Source of the DNA: Methylococcaceae bacterium UBA6146
GTDB lineage: Bacteria; Pseudomonadota; Gammaproteobacteria; Methylococcales; Methylomonadaceae
Length of the DNA stretch: 64,000 nt
Assembly (NCBI GenBank): GCA_002422395.1
Contig: DIUY01000001.1
Location: 124,001-188,000, forward strand
Direction: 5' to 3'
Below, one piece after another: positions 45,862 through 54,952 of the stretch. A program made the position numbers and the translations under genes. The notes beneath the pieces are model-generated. The model worked only from the letters and a program-made list of their open reading frames with translations. It made no database searches and was not told the DNA's origin. Within the stretch, counting starts at the first letter, position 1. Each line of letters begins with the position of its first letter.

Positions 45862-46509
45862 ATGTTAGAAAACGTACCACTATTTGCCCCCCTTTCCCCA
45901 CAGGACCGCACAAAATTGGAGGTTGGCATGGTTACCCTGAATTTTGCCAAAGGGTCGGTGTTGGTCAGCCAGGGTGAGACGCCTAACAACCTGCTTTATC
46001 TGACGCTTAGCGGCAAGCTTAAGGTTGTGATGGCCAATGAAGAGGGACGGGAAATTTTGCTGGCGGTCTTACAAGAAGGTGATAGCTTCGGCGAATTGTC
46101 GTTGTTCGATGAAGAGCCTCGCTCCGCTACGGTGATCGCCGTTGAAGACTGTAAAGTCGCCTTGTTGCCGCGAGCCTATTTTTTCGATTGCTTACGGAAC
46201 AATCCTGATATTGCCATTGAGTTGCTAAAGACCGTCATCAAAAGGATGCGCAACACCACCGAGCAAGTGAGTAGCCTAGCCTTGTTGGATGTTTACGGAA
46301 GGCTGGCCAAAACACTAAGTGACATGGCTGAAATCCAGCCTGATGGCTCAATGATGACCGGTCATTTGACCCACCAGGAACTGTCGACAAGGGTGGGCGC
46401 TTCGCGGGAGATGGTCACCCGAATCCTTAATGACCTTAAACGCGGCGGTTATATTGCTGTCACCAAGCATCGCATCGAACTAAAAAAAACGCTGCCAATG
46501 CGTTGGTGA
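45862..46509 (+). CDS. Crp/Fnr-family transcriptional regulator
   Basis: A 215-residue protein from the ATG at 45862; an ATG at 45826 would add 12 residues. An N-terminal cyclic-nucleotide-binding fold (residues 10-125) contains GDSFGELSLFDEEPRSATV, whose Glu and Arg-Ser fit cyclic-nucleotide binding. The C-terminal winged helix (LTHQELSTRVGASREMVTRI) holds the recognition helix. It lacks an Fnr-type cysteine cluster, so an iron-sulfur sensor is unlikely. The neighbouring secreted protein, transcribed away, is a possible target. Confidence 0.9.
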   Translation: MLENVPLFAPLSPQDRTKLEVGMVTLNFAKGSVLVSQGETPNNLLYLTLSGKLKVVMANEEGREILLAVLQEGDSFGELSLFDEEPRSATVIAVEDCKVALLPRAYFFDCLRNNPDIAIELLKTVIKRMRNTTEQVSSLALLDVYGRLAKTLSDMAEIQPDGSMMTGHLTHQELSTRVGASREMVTRILNDLKRGGYIAVTKHRIELKKTLPMRW

Positions 46510-46595
46510 CCGTCATGAGCCTACGCCCTCACCGCCCAGGACTAATGCATAAAGTAAGCGGCTCTTGATGGGACAGCTAAATAACACCTTCGATT

Positions 46596-47426
46596 ATGAC
46601 AATTTCCGCCATTTATTTTATTAAGCTATTGCTATTGCCGCCTGCCAGCTTGTTGCTCATGGCCTTGACAGGATTGCTGTTGCACAAACGGCGGGCAGGA
46701 TTACCTTTAACGGCAGTGAGCTTACTGTTATTGACGGCCTTTAGCCTGCCCATCGTGGCTGAAGCCATAGCAGGCACATGGGCAAGCTATCCGCTATTGA
46801 CCCGCGAAAAAATCGCCCAATTCAAACCCCAAGCGATTATTGTCATCGGTGGCGGCGCCGCTCCTGGGCTAGAATACCGGCAATCAAAAACCGTTAACGC
46901 CCGCACATTGCTGAGACTACGCTACGCCGCCAAACTAGCGCGTGATTCAAACTTGCCAGTTTTGGTGTCAGGGGGCAAAGTCTTTGCAGAAGAGGGCGCA
47001 TCAGAAGCCGAGCTGATGGCCGAGGTTTTGCAAAACGAATTCAACATTGCGGTGAAATGGCAGGAACCAAACAGCCGCAACACCTACGAAAACGCCCAAT
47101 TTAGCCACCAACTTTTGCACCCGCAAGCCATCAACAAAATTTTGCTGGTCACCCAGGCTTATCACATGCCGCGTGCGGCATGGGCTTTTCGTGACGCTGG
47201 CTTTCAGACCCTGCCTGCACCGACCCAGCTTATCAGCTATCCCCCCTCAGAAGCGATAACAAACTTCATGTATTTCATCCCCTCTGCCGCTGGATTGGAG
47301 CAGTCTTTTCTAGTCTTGCATGAGCATTTGGGGCTGTTGTGGTATCAACTTAACGCTTATGCCAAAACAGAACCCTTCAAAACGCATATTGCGCATTTTC
47401 TGAATCTCACTGCCAATAGCTTATAA
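46596..47426 (+). CDS. YdcF/ElyC-family (DUF218) membrane protein
   Basis: A 276-residue protein with two N-terminal membrane helices (about residues 5-26 and 36-52) and a DUF218 domain. IIVIGGGAAPGLEYRQ, LVSGG, SRNTYENA and LLVTQAYHMPRA are the DUF218 landmarks, the last two with conserved Asn/Tyr and His. ElyC is linked to envelope integrity in E. coli; the biochemical reaction is not established. Confidence 0.85.
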   Translation: MTISAIYFIKLLLLPPASLLLMALTGLLLHKRRAGLPLTAVSLLLLTAFSLPIVAEAIAGTWASYPLLTREKIAQFKPQAIIVIGGGAAPGLEYRQSKTVNARTLLRLRYAAKLARDSNLPVLVSGGKVFAEEGASEAELMAEVLQNEFNIAVKWQEPNSRNTYENAQFSHQLLHPQAINKILLVTQAYHMPRAAWAFRDAGFQTLPAPTQLISYPPSEAITNFMYFIPSAAGLEQSFLVLHEHLGLLWYQLNAYAKTEPFKTHIAHFLNLTANSL

Positions 47427-47478
47427 TCAGTTGCCTTGCCCTATTGGAACTCCACACCACCCTTCCTGTCCCATTGCC

Positions 47479-48936
47479 ATGAAATTCACTCCCGCCGCTA
47501 TTACCTTGGCTTTAGGCCTAGCCTTTTTCTCTGCGCCCCAACAAGCCATTGAAATTGATAAAATCGAATTGCCCGACATGGGCGACTCTTCCGGCACGCT
47601 CATCACACCTGAAGAAGAAAAAGAATTGGGCGAGGCTTTTTTCAGAAGCCTGCACTCGCAAATCACTATCAACCAAGACGCCGAAATCCAGCAATATATC
47701 CAGACGATTGGGGAACAACTGACCGCCCATAGCGACGCGCCCGGGCATCCGTTCCATTTCTTTGTGGTTATGGAAAATGACATTAATGCCTTCGCAGGGC
47801 CCGGCGGTTATATTGGCGTCAATTCCGGCTTGATTTTGACAACGGAAGCCGAAAGCGAGCTGGCCTCGGTGATGGCGCACGAAATTGCCCACGTCACCCA
47901 GCGGCATTTATACCGTGCCGCTGAAGCCGCAGGCCGCTTATCTATTCCGACCATGGCGGCGACATTGGCGGCCATTTTGTTGGGCACCCAGTCACCGGCA
48001 TTAGGGCAAGCCGCTGTTATGGCAATCCAAGCGGGCAGCATCCAGTTTCAAATTGATTTTACCCGCGAAAACGAGGCAGAAGCTGACCGTGTCGGTATGC
48101 AGACCTTGGCTGGCTCCAAATACGACCCGCGCAGCATGCCCACTTTTTTTGAACGTTTGCAGCAATCCAGCCGTTATTACGGGCAGGCCATCCCTGAATT
48201 TTTACGGACCCACCCAGTCACCACATCGCGTATTTCCGACACCCGTGGACGGGCTGAAACCTACCCTTACAAACAATATCCCGATTCAGTGGGTTATCAA
48301 TTGACCAAAGCTAAAATTCGTGTGCTGACAACGACGGACAGTGCGCAAACGCTTAACTATTTCCAGTCAAGGCTATCGCAAGGCACGACTGAGCAACGTG
48401 CGGTTGCCCAATATGGCATGGGGTTAATTGCCCTTAACAGCCAGAAATTTAAAGACGCAGAGAACATTTTTGACGGCTTGGCAAAAACTTACCCCAATCA
48501 GCCGCATTACCTATCAGCGCTGGCCCGAACGGCATTAGAAGCCCATGATTACAAAACCGCCCTTGAGCGTTATAAAAAACTATCCGCACAATATCCTGAC
48601 AATGAGGCTATTAAGCTGGACTACATCACGTCTTTACTGAAAGCAGGCAACCCCGCGCAAGCAAGGGAAAAGCTACTGTCGCTAAACACAAAAACCCAAC
48701 AACTCCCGATTTACTGGGAATTGCTGGCGCAGGTTTATAGCGCACTCAATCAACCGGCGGAGTCACACCGTTATCTTGCCGAATATTACTATGCGACCGG
48801 ACAAACTAACGACGCCATCTTACAGATAAAACTGGCGCAAAAATCGCCAGGCCTCAATTTTCAATTGTCATCAATATTGTCTTCCCGGCTAAGTTTTTTT
48901 ATCGCGCAAGAACAAGAAGCCCGGCGGCAACGCTAA
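47479..48936 (+). CDS. bepA: BepA-like M48 metallopeptidase with TPR domain
   Basis: A 485-residue periplasmic protein from the ATG at 47479 (signal peptide MKFTPAAITLALGLAFFSAP). The zinc site HEIAH is at residues 134-138 and the third ligand lies in ENEAEADRVGM. The C-terminal 200 residues hold TPR-like helices (YGMGLIALNSQKFKDAENIF and following). BepA degrades or helps assemble LptD and other outer-membrane proteins. An upstream in-frame start at 47431 lacks a signal sequence and is rejected. Confidence 0.93.
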   Translation: MKFTPAAITLALGLAFFSAPQQAIEIDKIELPDMGDSSGTLITPEEEKELGEAFFRSLHSQITINQDAEIQQYIQTIGEQLTAHSDAPGHPFHFFVVMENDINAFAGPGGYIGVNSGLILTTEAESELASVMAHEIAHVTQRHLYRAAEAAGRLSIPTMAATLAAILLGTQSPALGQAAVMAIQAGSIQFQIDFTRENEAEADRVGMQTLAGSKYDPRSMPTFFERLQQSSRYYGQAIPEFLRTHPVTTSRISDTRGRAETYPYKQYPDSVGYQLTKAKIRVLTTTDSAQTLNYFQSRLSQGTTEQRAVAQYGMGLIALNSQKFKDAENIFDGLAKTYPNQPHYLSALARTALEAHDYKTALERYKKLSAQYPDNEAIKLDYITSLLKAGNPAQAREKLLSLNTKTQQLPIYWELLAQVYSALNQPAESHRYLAEYYYATGQTNDAILQIKLAQKSPGLNFQLSSILSSRLSFFIAQEQEARRQR

Positions 48937-49079
48937 CTTAGCGCACAGATGCAACCTGAACCTTTGCTTAACAAAAAAGCACCCATTGCCCTGAAACCCC
49001 TTTTTCCATTATTTTTAATGGTATTGTAACAATTTAAAATTATTAGTTATTTTTGCCAGTTAGCTCTATTTTTGAAAGG

Positions 49080-49314
49080 AACTGTTTCTTTTTAATAGAC
49101 AACACTTATTTGTTGGATATAAAATAGCCTCACCTTTTGAGAGCAAACGCCGGCTTAAACACTGGCTGGAAAGGGGAGGAGGAGCCTTTTAGGCTCATTG
49201 ATAACAATAATAAATTTAAGTAATTTTGCTTGGGTTGGGTTGCTACAGCACAGACTGCGCAACTAATAACAATAATAATAAAGACTCAACACGCCCGCTT
49301 TAAGCGGGCTTTTT
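49080..49314 (+). ncRNA. Candidate structured RNA in the bepA-EEP gap
   Basis: The 435-bp gap 48937-49371 has no reading frame. Within it are a hairpin GAGCC-TTTTA-GGCTC (49182-49196), a longer stem GTTGC/GCAAC (49239-49263), A-T-rich linkers with two AACAATAATAA copies, and an intrinsic terminator at 49293. A GGA-rich run (AAGGGGAGGAGGAG, 49171-49184) is present. A small RNA is possible, or simply the 3' UTR of bepA; promoter evidence is weak. Confidence 0.3.
49293..49314 (+). terminator. Intrinsic terminator upstream of the EEP gene
   Basis: The palindrome GCCCGCTTTAAGCGGGC (49293-49309) is followed by TTTTT. It ends transcription from bepA or from a small RNA, so the EEP gene 58 bp further on needs its own promoter. 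Confidence 0.8.
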
Positions 49315-49371
49315 ATTGCCCGCAAGAATGCGCAGGCAACCCGCCAACATCTACTATTTCTTGAGTATCTT

Positions 49372-50382
49372 ATGTCAACCTGGCTAAAACGACTGGGCAT
49401 TTCAGTGCTGTTGCTGGCAAGTATGCTAGCCATTTTGTATGTGTTTATCCGCTTTCAGGGCATCCAGTATATTGCCGCCTATTCGGGCAACGGCTTTGCC
49501 CGCAACCTACCGGCGTCAGACGCCTACCCAGTTCAGGGACAGGGTGGCACAGCCAGCTGCACCACCAGCCAACCTATTAACGTACTCACCTATAACGTTT
49601 TGTACGGCTCAACATTCATTGAAGATATGGCGGCCCGCTTCCGTAATGGCGATACCGGCGGCTATTTGCCATGGTCGCGACGCTTTCCCGAAATTCGCCA
49701 ACGTATTGCCAGTTATGCGCCCGATTTAATCGGCCTACAAGAAACGCACACCGATACCGACATAGCGCTAATTGTCCCCCAGGACAAATACACCTTAGTC
49801 ACCTATCATCTCGGCAGTTTTCAATACGGTGATGCCGCCTTGCTTTTTAAGACTGAGCGCTTTTCGTTGCTCGAATCCGGGCAACTTTGGCTAGGGCCAA
49901 ACCCTGAATTGCCGCTGGCTTTGGGCTTTCGTCCCTTAGCAATGATCCGCTACGTCAATTGGGCTGTTTTGCGTGAACAAGCTAGCGGCTTTACCTTTTT
50001 GTTTGCCAACACGCATTTTGACAATTCAGGCGCCAATAAAGAACCTAGCTCAACACTATTCCATGACCGCATTGCAAACTTGGCAAGAGGGATGCCTATT
50101 ATTGTCACCGGTGATTTTAACAGCACGGCCAAAACCGCACGTTACCGCCGTTTTACAGGCGCCGACCAGAACCCGCCATTGCTCCGCAACGCCTACACCC
50201 TGGCTAACGCCCCCCCTGTTGCGGCTAAGGTGCATCCTGACAGCCGCATTGACCATATTCTGGTCGGCGGCCCCTGCCAAGTAGTGGCCGACAGCTGGTC
50301 AATAGACCAGCGCCCGCTTGAGAACGGGCAAGCCATGTCCGACCATGACCCTGTGCTGGCCAGCCTACGTTTCATGCCCTAA
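49372..50382 (+). CDS. Endonuclease/exonuclease/phosphatase-family protein, membrane-anchored
   Basis: A 336-residue protein with an N-terminal membrane helix (GISVLLLASMLAILYVFI, residues 9-26) and an EEP fold outside it. Conserved blocks: LTYNVLYG (Asn), DLIGLQETH (metal Glu), FANTHFD (His), VTGDFNSTAK (Asp, Asn) and MSDHDPVLASL (Asp-His). The family covers nucleases, phosphodiesterases and sphingomyelinase-like enzymes; the substrate is not evident. Anchoring suggests a periplasmic role. Confidence 0.85.
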   Translation: MSTWLKRLGISVLLLASMLAILYVFIRFQGIQYIAAYSGNGFARNLPASDAYPVQGQGGTASCTTSQPINVLTYNVLYGSTFIEDMAARFRNGDTGGYLPWSRRFPEIRQRIASYAPDLIGLQETHTDTDIALIVPQDKYTLVTYHLGSFQYGDAALLFKTERFSLLESGQLWLGPNPELPLALGFRPLAMIRYVNWAVLREQASGFTFLFANTHFDNSGANKEPSSTLFHDRIANLARGMPIIVTGDFNSTAKTARYRRFTGADQNPPLLRNAYTLANAPPVAAKVHPDSRIDHILVGGPCQVVADSWSIDQRPLENGQAMSDHDPVLASLRFMP

Positions 50383-50394
50383 GCCTGCGGCCGC

Positions 50395-51999
50395 CTATTC
50401 CACCAACATCCGTCCCAAAGGGCTGTTGGTGTCCACGGACAACCGTGGCGGGGCATTATCAACATCGGTGCATTGGGCAATAAGATCAGCAAGAAGATGC
50501 GTTTGCTCCGTATGCTGATGGCTGACTGCTTCCAATACCGCCGCCACTTCGTGATCTATCATACCAAGGGCATTTGCCAACCCCCGGTTTAGCCCGACTA
50601 AAGCAGCCTTTTTTAACGAGGGTTGGGCTTTTTGCAGGATAAAAAACGGCACCAGCCAAGTCAACGCAACCAACAAACTGCTGTGTATGGCAAAATCGAC
50701 GCCGAGATAATGCGTGTTGGTGATATTACTATGGTAATAGCCGATAAACACTTGATAACCCACCCACGACATAGCGGCTAGGGGCAAAGTGAACTCGCAT
50801 AAGCGCAGACACTTTAGGAAGCTCCGCTGAAACACATTGCCAGGATTAGCCAGCGCTTGTCGCGCCGACAATTCGATTTGCGTCTGCGTGATTTTCCCCG
50901 CCTTTTCGCGCACCACTACCAGTTGGTTTTTAAGCGGCGCCACCGGAACGCCCAATTGATCAACAACAAGCACAAGCTCATCCAACGCATCATCAAAACG
51001 CGCTTGCGCCCAAGCATCCCATAATTCGCCATAGGCTGTACGCCCGCTTCCCAGCAAATCGGCGGCATGTTCGGCATAGACAATTGCCGCCTGCTGCAAC
51101 GGCCAAGAAAAACCCTGCTGCAACAACTTAACCGTTTCGTGCCACTGTTTTTGCCACACGGCAAAGACTTGCTGAACCGCCGACTCGTCGCCTAACGCCT
51201 GCGCCATAGCTTGCAGTGTTTTGGCCAATTCTTGTTTGCGCAAATGCAATCCCCGTTGCTCTAGCTGCTCAATAACATGGGTCGTCGCCAGCGAAGTGAT
51301 CGTTTCCTCCAAAGCGGCAAACTCATCGGCCTGCAAATTTTCGGTGCACGCCGTCTTAAAAATTATCGGCTCGTAAAAGCCAGCTTTATGCAGCTGTTGC
51401 TTAAAATCGTCATACTGCTCTTCCTGCCCCCTATCCCATTGGTTCAGAACAAACAACCAAGCGTGCCGGGCACCTTCCGCAAGCAATATCTGCCATGCCT
51501 TCTCATCGCGGTAACGTTCCGGGCTGACCACATAAATCAGCACATCAATGTGCGGTAGCCACTGCAAAACCAACTGCTTGTTGCTTTGCTCGGTGCTGTC
51601 AAAATCCGGCATGTCTATCCAGATAAGATTTTTCTTGGCTTCTTCTTCGTGTTGCGCAATTTTGATCTGTGTGACCGGGAATTGTTCGGGTAACTGCTGC
51701 ATGGCAACGCCATGGTGATGGAACAACGTCACTTCCCTTGAAGTCGGGCGTTCTTCGCCGGTACGGGCAATCGGCTTACCTGCCAGCCGGTTAAGCAAGG
51801 TGCTTTTGCCCACGCCACTGCCCCCCATAAAAGCGACAATCAACGGCCTGGAGTCGGTATGGCTAAATAAGTTTTCCGGCGTTCGGGTGTCCAGTTCAGT
51901 CAACTGTTGTGCCGCTTCTTTACTGAGCCAACCTAATGAACAAGCCTGTTCGGCCCAACTTTGCGTTTTTCCCACTAAATCAGAGTAATCGTAAGCCAT
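50395..51999 (-). CDS. Dynamin-like/Era-type membrane GTPase, second of a pair
   Basis: A 534-residue protein. G1 is GGSGVGKST at residues 59-67, G3 is DMPDFDS near 129, and G4 is NQWD near 187. A long helical region follows, then two hydrophobic segments (about residues 400-445: LAAMSWVGYQVFIGYY and SSLLVALTWLVPFFIL). This layout, GTPase head, helical stalk and a membrane pair, is dynamin-like. It overlaps the end of the upstream partner by 20 bp, so the two are co-translated. Function unknown. Confidence 0.75.
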   Translation of the reverse strand: MAYDYSDLVGKTQSWAEQACSLGWLSKEAAQQLTELDTRTPENLFSHTDSRPLIVAFMGGSGVGKSTLLNRLAGKPIARTGEERPTSREVTLFHHHGVAMQQLPEQFPVTQIKIAQHEEEAKKNLIWIDMPDFDSTEQSNKQLVLQWLPHIDVLIYVVSPERYRDEKAWQILLAEGARHAWLFVLNQWDRGQEEQYDDFKQQLHKAGFYEPIIFKTACTENLQADEFAALEETITSLATTHVIEQLEQRGLHLRKQELAKTLQAMAQALGDESAVQQVFAVWQKQWHETVKLLQQGFSWPLQQAAIVYAEHAADLLGSGRTAYGELWDAWAQARFDDALDELVLVVDQLGVPVAPLKNQLVVVREKAGKITQTQIELSARQALANPGNVFQRSFLKCLRLCEFTLPLAAMSWVGYQVFIGYYHSNITNTHYLGVDFAIHSSLLVALTWLVPFFILQKAQPSLKKAALVGLNRGLANALGMIDHEVAAVLEAVSHQHTEQTHLLADLIAQCTDVDNAPPRLSVDTNSPLGRMLVE

Positions 52000-53719
52000 G
52001 ACGTTTTTCTGTAAGTTGCTGCTGCGCCGTATAAAGCTGTGCAGGCGAAATATTAAAATAGGTGCGCGTCGATAATTGCCCAGGCAAACCTAGGAGTAGG
52101 GTACTGAGACTGCCAATAAAAAGGGCTTGCTTCACCGCGTTAAGCTGCTGCTGTTTTAATTGCGCCTCCACTTTGTGCATATAGCTGCCAATAGCGCTTT
52201 CAGCCAACAATGAAGTCACCGTCAACATCGCAGGGGCAATCACCAAATCATGCGCCCCGATGCCCCCCGTATGCAAAGTCAGCGCGATCACCGCAGCATC
52301 AGCGGTGACACGCGTAGCCCGCAGGCTATTTAAAACCATCGGCTGTTCTTGCAGCTTATGGTACAAGCGGTGCGCCGTTTGTTCTATGTCCTGCTGAAAA
52401 GACAGATGGTAAGTTTTTGCCGCGCCCTGAAAATGCTGCAATATATCCGGTCGTTGGCGACGCAATAAACTGCCCAATTCCTTCCACCAGAGGGCTTGTT
52501 TGCCTTGCTCGCTTTTATCGAGCACATGGTCGGCAAGCTGGATCAAGGTATGCTCGGCAATTTGGCTTAACAGGATGGTTTCCTGGCTGCTGTCGGTTAT
52601 ATGCAAGCGTTTTCGCCCCAGCTTCATCAGTTGCCTAACCGGCCAAGTCAGCGCCTTACGGGCGCCCGCCAGAACCCCCGCCAATCCGGGTATTTCCAAT
52701 AAAATCAGCAATTCCGCCAAGGCCTGCTGAAAAGTCTCGTAATGATGCGGATGGTTTAAAAAATCACGCTGGTAACTCGCCAATGCCTGCGTGATCACCC
52801 GCTCAATCAACGCCTGCCATTCGGTGAGTGCCTGATGCTCTTCATGAACCGGCTGTAGCCATTCCGGCCAATATTTTTGTAATAACTGCTGCTCAAAACG
52901 TGGCTGTTTTTTTGCATTGACCCGACCCGCAAGACGCGCCAGCAAGCGCTTGTCCGCTTCGGGCCAAAGCGGCAACCCTGCCGGCTTTTGATAATACAAT
53001 GGCACAACATCAGGGAACGCATCACTTCTGGTGTGCTGCCATTTTTCTTTCAACGACTGCACCAATAGGGTTTCCGACCCTTCCGCCAGTTTGTTCAGGC
53101 AAATCAACGTCGGCTGATGCAAAGGTTCAAGCATGGCCATCATGTCCCAAACCGACTGGTCGGCATATTTCTCCTTGCTGACCACCAAAATAACCACATC
53201 CGCCAACGCAACCGCCCTGATAACGCCTTCGCGGTAAGTAGCTGAGTCTATCGAGTCAAAATCGGGCGTGTCCCAGAGCACACAATCTGGCAACAAAGTG
53301 GAGTTGCCGGGATTTTCAGTTAACGAATAACAATCATGCCGTTGTTTAGTTAAATCATGTGGGGCCACGCATTGGAAGCCCCCAAAGTAGCGTTGCAAGC
53401 CACTACATTCTGCAAAACTGACACCCTGGCAAAAACCCTGTGGATGGACAGTATAGCCCGCCAACGGGCTAACACCTGCGGCGGTGCTGTTTAATAACAC
53501 GTTAACTAAAGAACTCTTGCCCGCTTGGGTGGGGCCGACCACGGCAATTTGTAACGGCGGCTTAAGGTTGGCCGCGAGCAATTGCCCCTTGCGGATAAAT
53601 GCCTCCGCAAAGATGAGCTGATCTATGCGCTGTTGATAAAGATGAGGGGCAGGTATTTGATTTTGTTGGCTTAAAACATCCTGGTAACGCTGTTTTAATA
53701 ATTGGATAAATTCCAGCAT
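51980..53719 (-). CDS. Dynamin-like GTPase, first of a pair
   Basis: A 579-residue protein. G1 is GPTQAGKSS at residues 62-70, G3 is DTPDFDS near 151, and the G4 site reads LNKLAEGSE, with the canonical NKxD aspartate replaced, so base specificity may be altered. A helical stalk and a hydrophobic C-terminal part (GAHDLVIAPAMLTVTSLLAE and LFIGSLSTLLLGLPGQL) follow. Both partners share the rare PDFDS at G3, pointing to a duplication. Possible -10 TATAAC lies near 53738 on the minus strand. Confidence 0.75.
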   Translation of the reverse strand: MLEFIQLLKQRYQDVLSQQNQIPAPHLYQQRIDQLIFAEAFIRKGQLLAANLKPPLQIAVVGPTQAGKSSLVNVLLNSTAAGVSPLAGYTVHPQGFCQGVSFAECSGLQRYFGGFQCVAPHDLTKQRHDCYSLTENPGNSTLLPDCVLWDTPDFDSIDSATYREGVIRAVALADVVILVVSKEKYADQSVWDMMAMLEPLHQPTLICLNKLAEGSETLLVQSLKEKWQHTRSDAFPDVVPLYYQKPAGLPLWPEADKRLLARLAGRVNAKKQPRFEQQLLQKYWPEWLQPVHEEHQALTEWQALIERVITQALASYQRDFLNHPHHYETFQQALAELLILLEIPGLAGVLAGARKALTWPVRQLMKLGRKRLHITDSSQETILLSQIAEHTLIQLADHVLDKSEQGKQALWWKELGSLLRRQRPDILQHFQGAAKTYHLSFQQDIEQTAHRLYHKLQEQPMVLNSLRATRVTADAAVIALTLHTGGIGAHDLVIAPAMLTVTSLLAESAIGSYMHKVEAQLKQQQLNAVKQALFIGSLSTLLLGLPGQLSTRTYFNISPAQLYTAQQQLTEKRHGLRLL

Positions 53720-53828
53720 GTCTGATTAGCTCAGGGTTATAATAGCCGACCATTTTACTTTGTTTAGTAATCTGGCGTTATCAATAACTATAAATACCAT
53801 AGACCCGTATCACTCCGAGGTTATTTTT

Positions 53829-54257
53829 ATGAACAAAATCGCTACCTGTTTGCTCGTGTTAAGCTGCACCCTATTAATGGCGTGCGGCAGAGGGGAGCAA
53901 ATCAACGGACATAATACCAAAACCGCTTATAGATCGGTAAAAGCGTTAAAAAATCGCCTGCCCACCAATAGCCGTATTGAGTTTGAGGTTTCATTCTGGA
54001 CAATCCGTGATGCCAACAAGGATGACGCCAAATTCCTTGAAATCGTTGATGGCAAAAAGCCAGAAGAAATTATCGCGATGGGCAAAGAAATCTATCAACA
54101 GCGTAAAAATGCAGGCTTTGCAAACTACACGCAATACTCCAGCTGGGAAGATATGATTGCCAAATTTGGCGAAGAACGGGACGACCAAGATAGCCGTAAA
54201 GGTAAGAAAAAAGAAGAGCCGCGTGACAGGGCCAATGACGTTTTATACAAGCTGTAA
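53829..54257 (+). CDS. Small lipoprotein, DUF6694-like
   Basis: A 142-residue product from the ATG at 53829. The signal ends LSCTLLMACGRG with a lipobox Cys. The mature part (YRSVKALKNRLP, FLEIVDGKKPEEIIAMGKEIYQQRK) resembles the DUF6694 lipoproteins, and the C-terminus is highly charged (KGKKKEEPRDR). Function unknown. It ends 2 bp before the convergent DUF2959 gene. Confidence 0.6.
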   Translation: MNKIATCLLVLSCTLLMACGRGEQINGHNTKTAYRSVKALKNRLPTNSRIEFEVSFWTIRDANKDDAKFLEIVDGKKPEEIIAMGKEIYQQRKNAGFANYTQYSSWEDMIAKFGEERDDQDSRKGKKKEEPRDRANDVLYKL

Positions 54258-54259
54258 GC

Positions 54260-54952
54260 TTAGCGTCCCGGCAAAGCCTTTACCGACGCGTTTTTTTGCT
54301 CGGTCAGCACGGCAACAAACTGGCTGGCTTCGGCAATCGTCTGTTCCATTGCCAAAATTAACTGGGAGATGTCAATCCCTATTTCGACAAACTCATGTTG
54401 CAATGCCGCAATGGCACGGGCATTAAGGTTATGTTTAAGGTATAGCACCTGATCCTTAAACGCCGCGAGCACAGGCTGAATTTTACTTTCCGCTTTGTGC
54501 ATTGTTTTGACCAGCCGGGCATAATTTTGTCTGGCTGTTTTTAACTGTTGTTTGCTGTTGTTACGCAAACTGCGGTTGCTATATTCGCCCAGCTCCTTTT
54601 CCCATTCCGCAAACAAGGCTTCACTGACTTCCTCAATCGCCATGATGCGGCTGGTGACCGCATCGGATTTCACGCGGCAAAACTGATATTGCCGGTTCAG
54701 CAAATGATAGCGGTGCTCCAGCGACGACTCATTGACCGCTATCAGGTTTTTAAACCGCCATAGCGCGTCTTCAAATTCATCACGCGTTTCTTGCAGGCTG
54801 ACACACGCCTGCTCAACCTGATAAACCACAATCGTCCGCTTGTGCTCGCCTATCGACTCGCGTGCCGTGTAATAAAGGGTATTGAGCTTTTTGGCAAAAA
54901 ACCGTTTGATAAAGCCTAAAAAATTTTGCGATGTATTGTTATATTCGGTCAT
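54260..54952 (-). CDS. DUF2959-family coiled-coil protein
   Basis: A 230-residue, mostly helical, charged protein. YSNRSLRNNSKQQL and the block PVLAAFKDQVLYLKHNLNAR are hallmarks of DUF2959. No signal or membrane helix is clear in this version, though many relatives are exported. Function unknown. It overlaps the amino-acid kinase gene by 14 bp. Confidence 0.8.
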   Translation of the reverse strand: MTEYNNTSQNFLGFIKRFFAKKLNTLYYTARESIGEHKRTIVVYQVEQACVSLQETRDEFEDALWRFKNLIAVNESSLEHRYHLLNRQYQFCRVKSDAVTSRIMAIEEVSEALFAEWEKELGEYSNRSLRNNSKQQLKTARQNYARLVKTMHKAESKIQPVLAAFKDQVLYLKHNLNARAIAALQHEFVEIGIDISQLILAMEQTIAEASQFVAVLTEQKNASVKALPGR

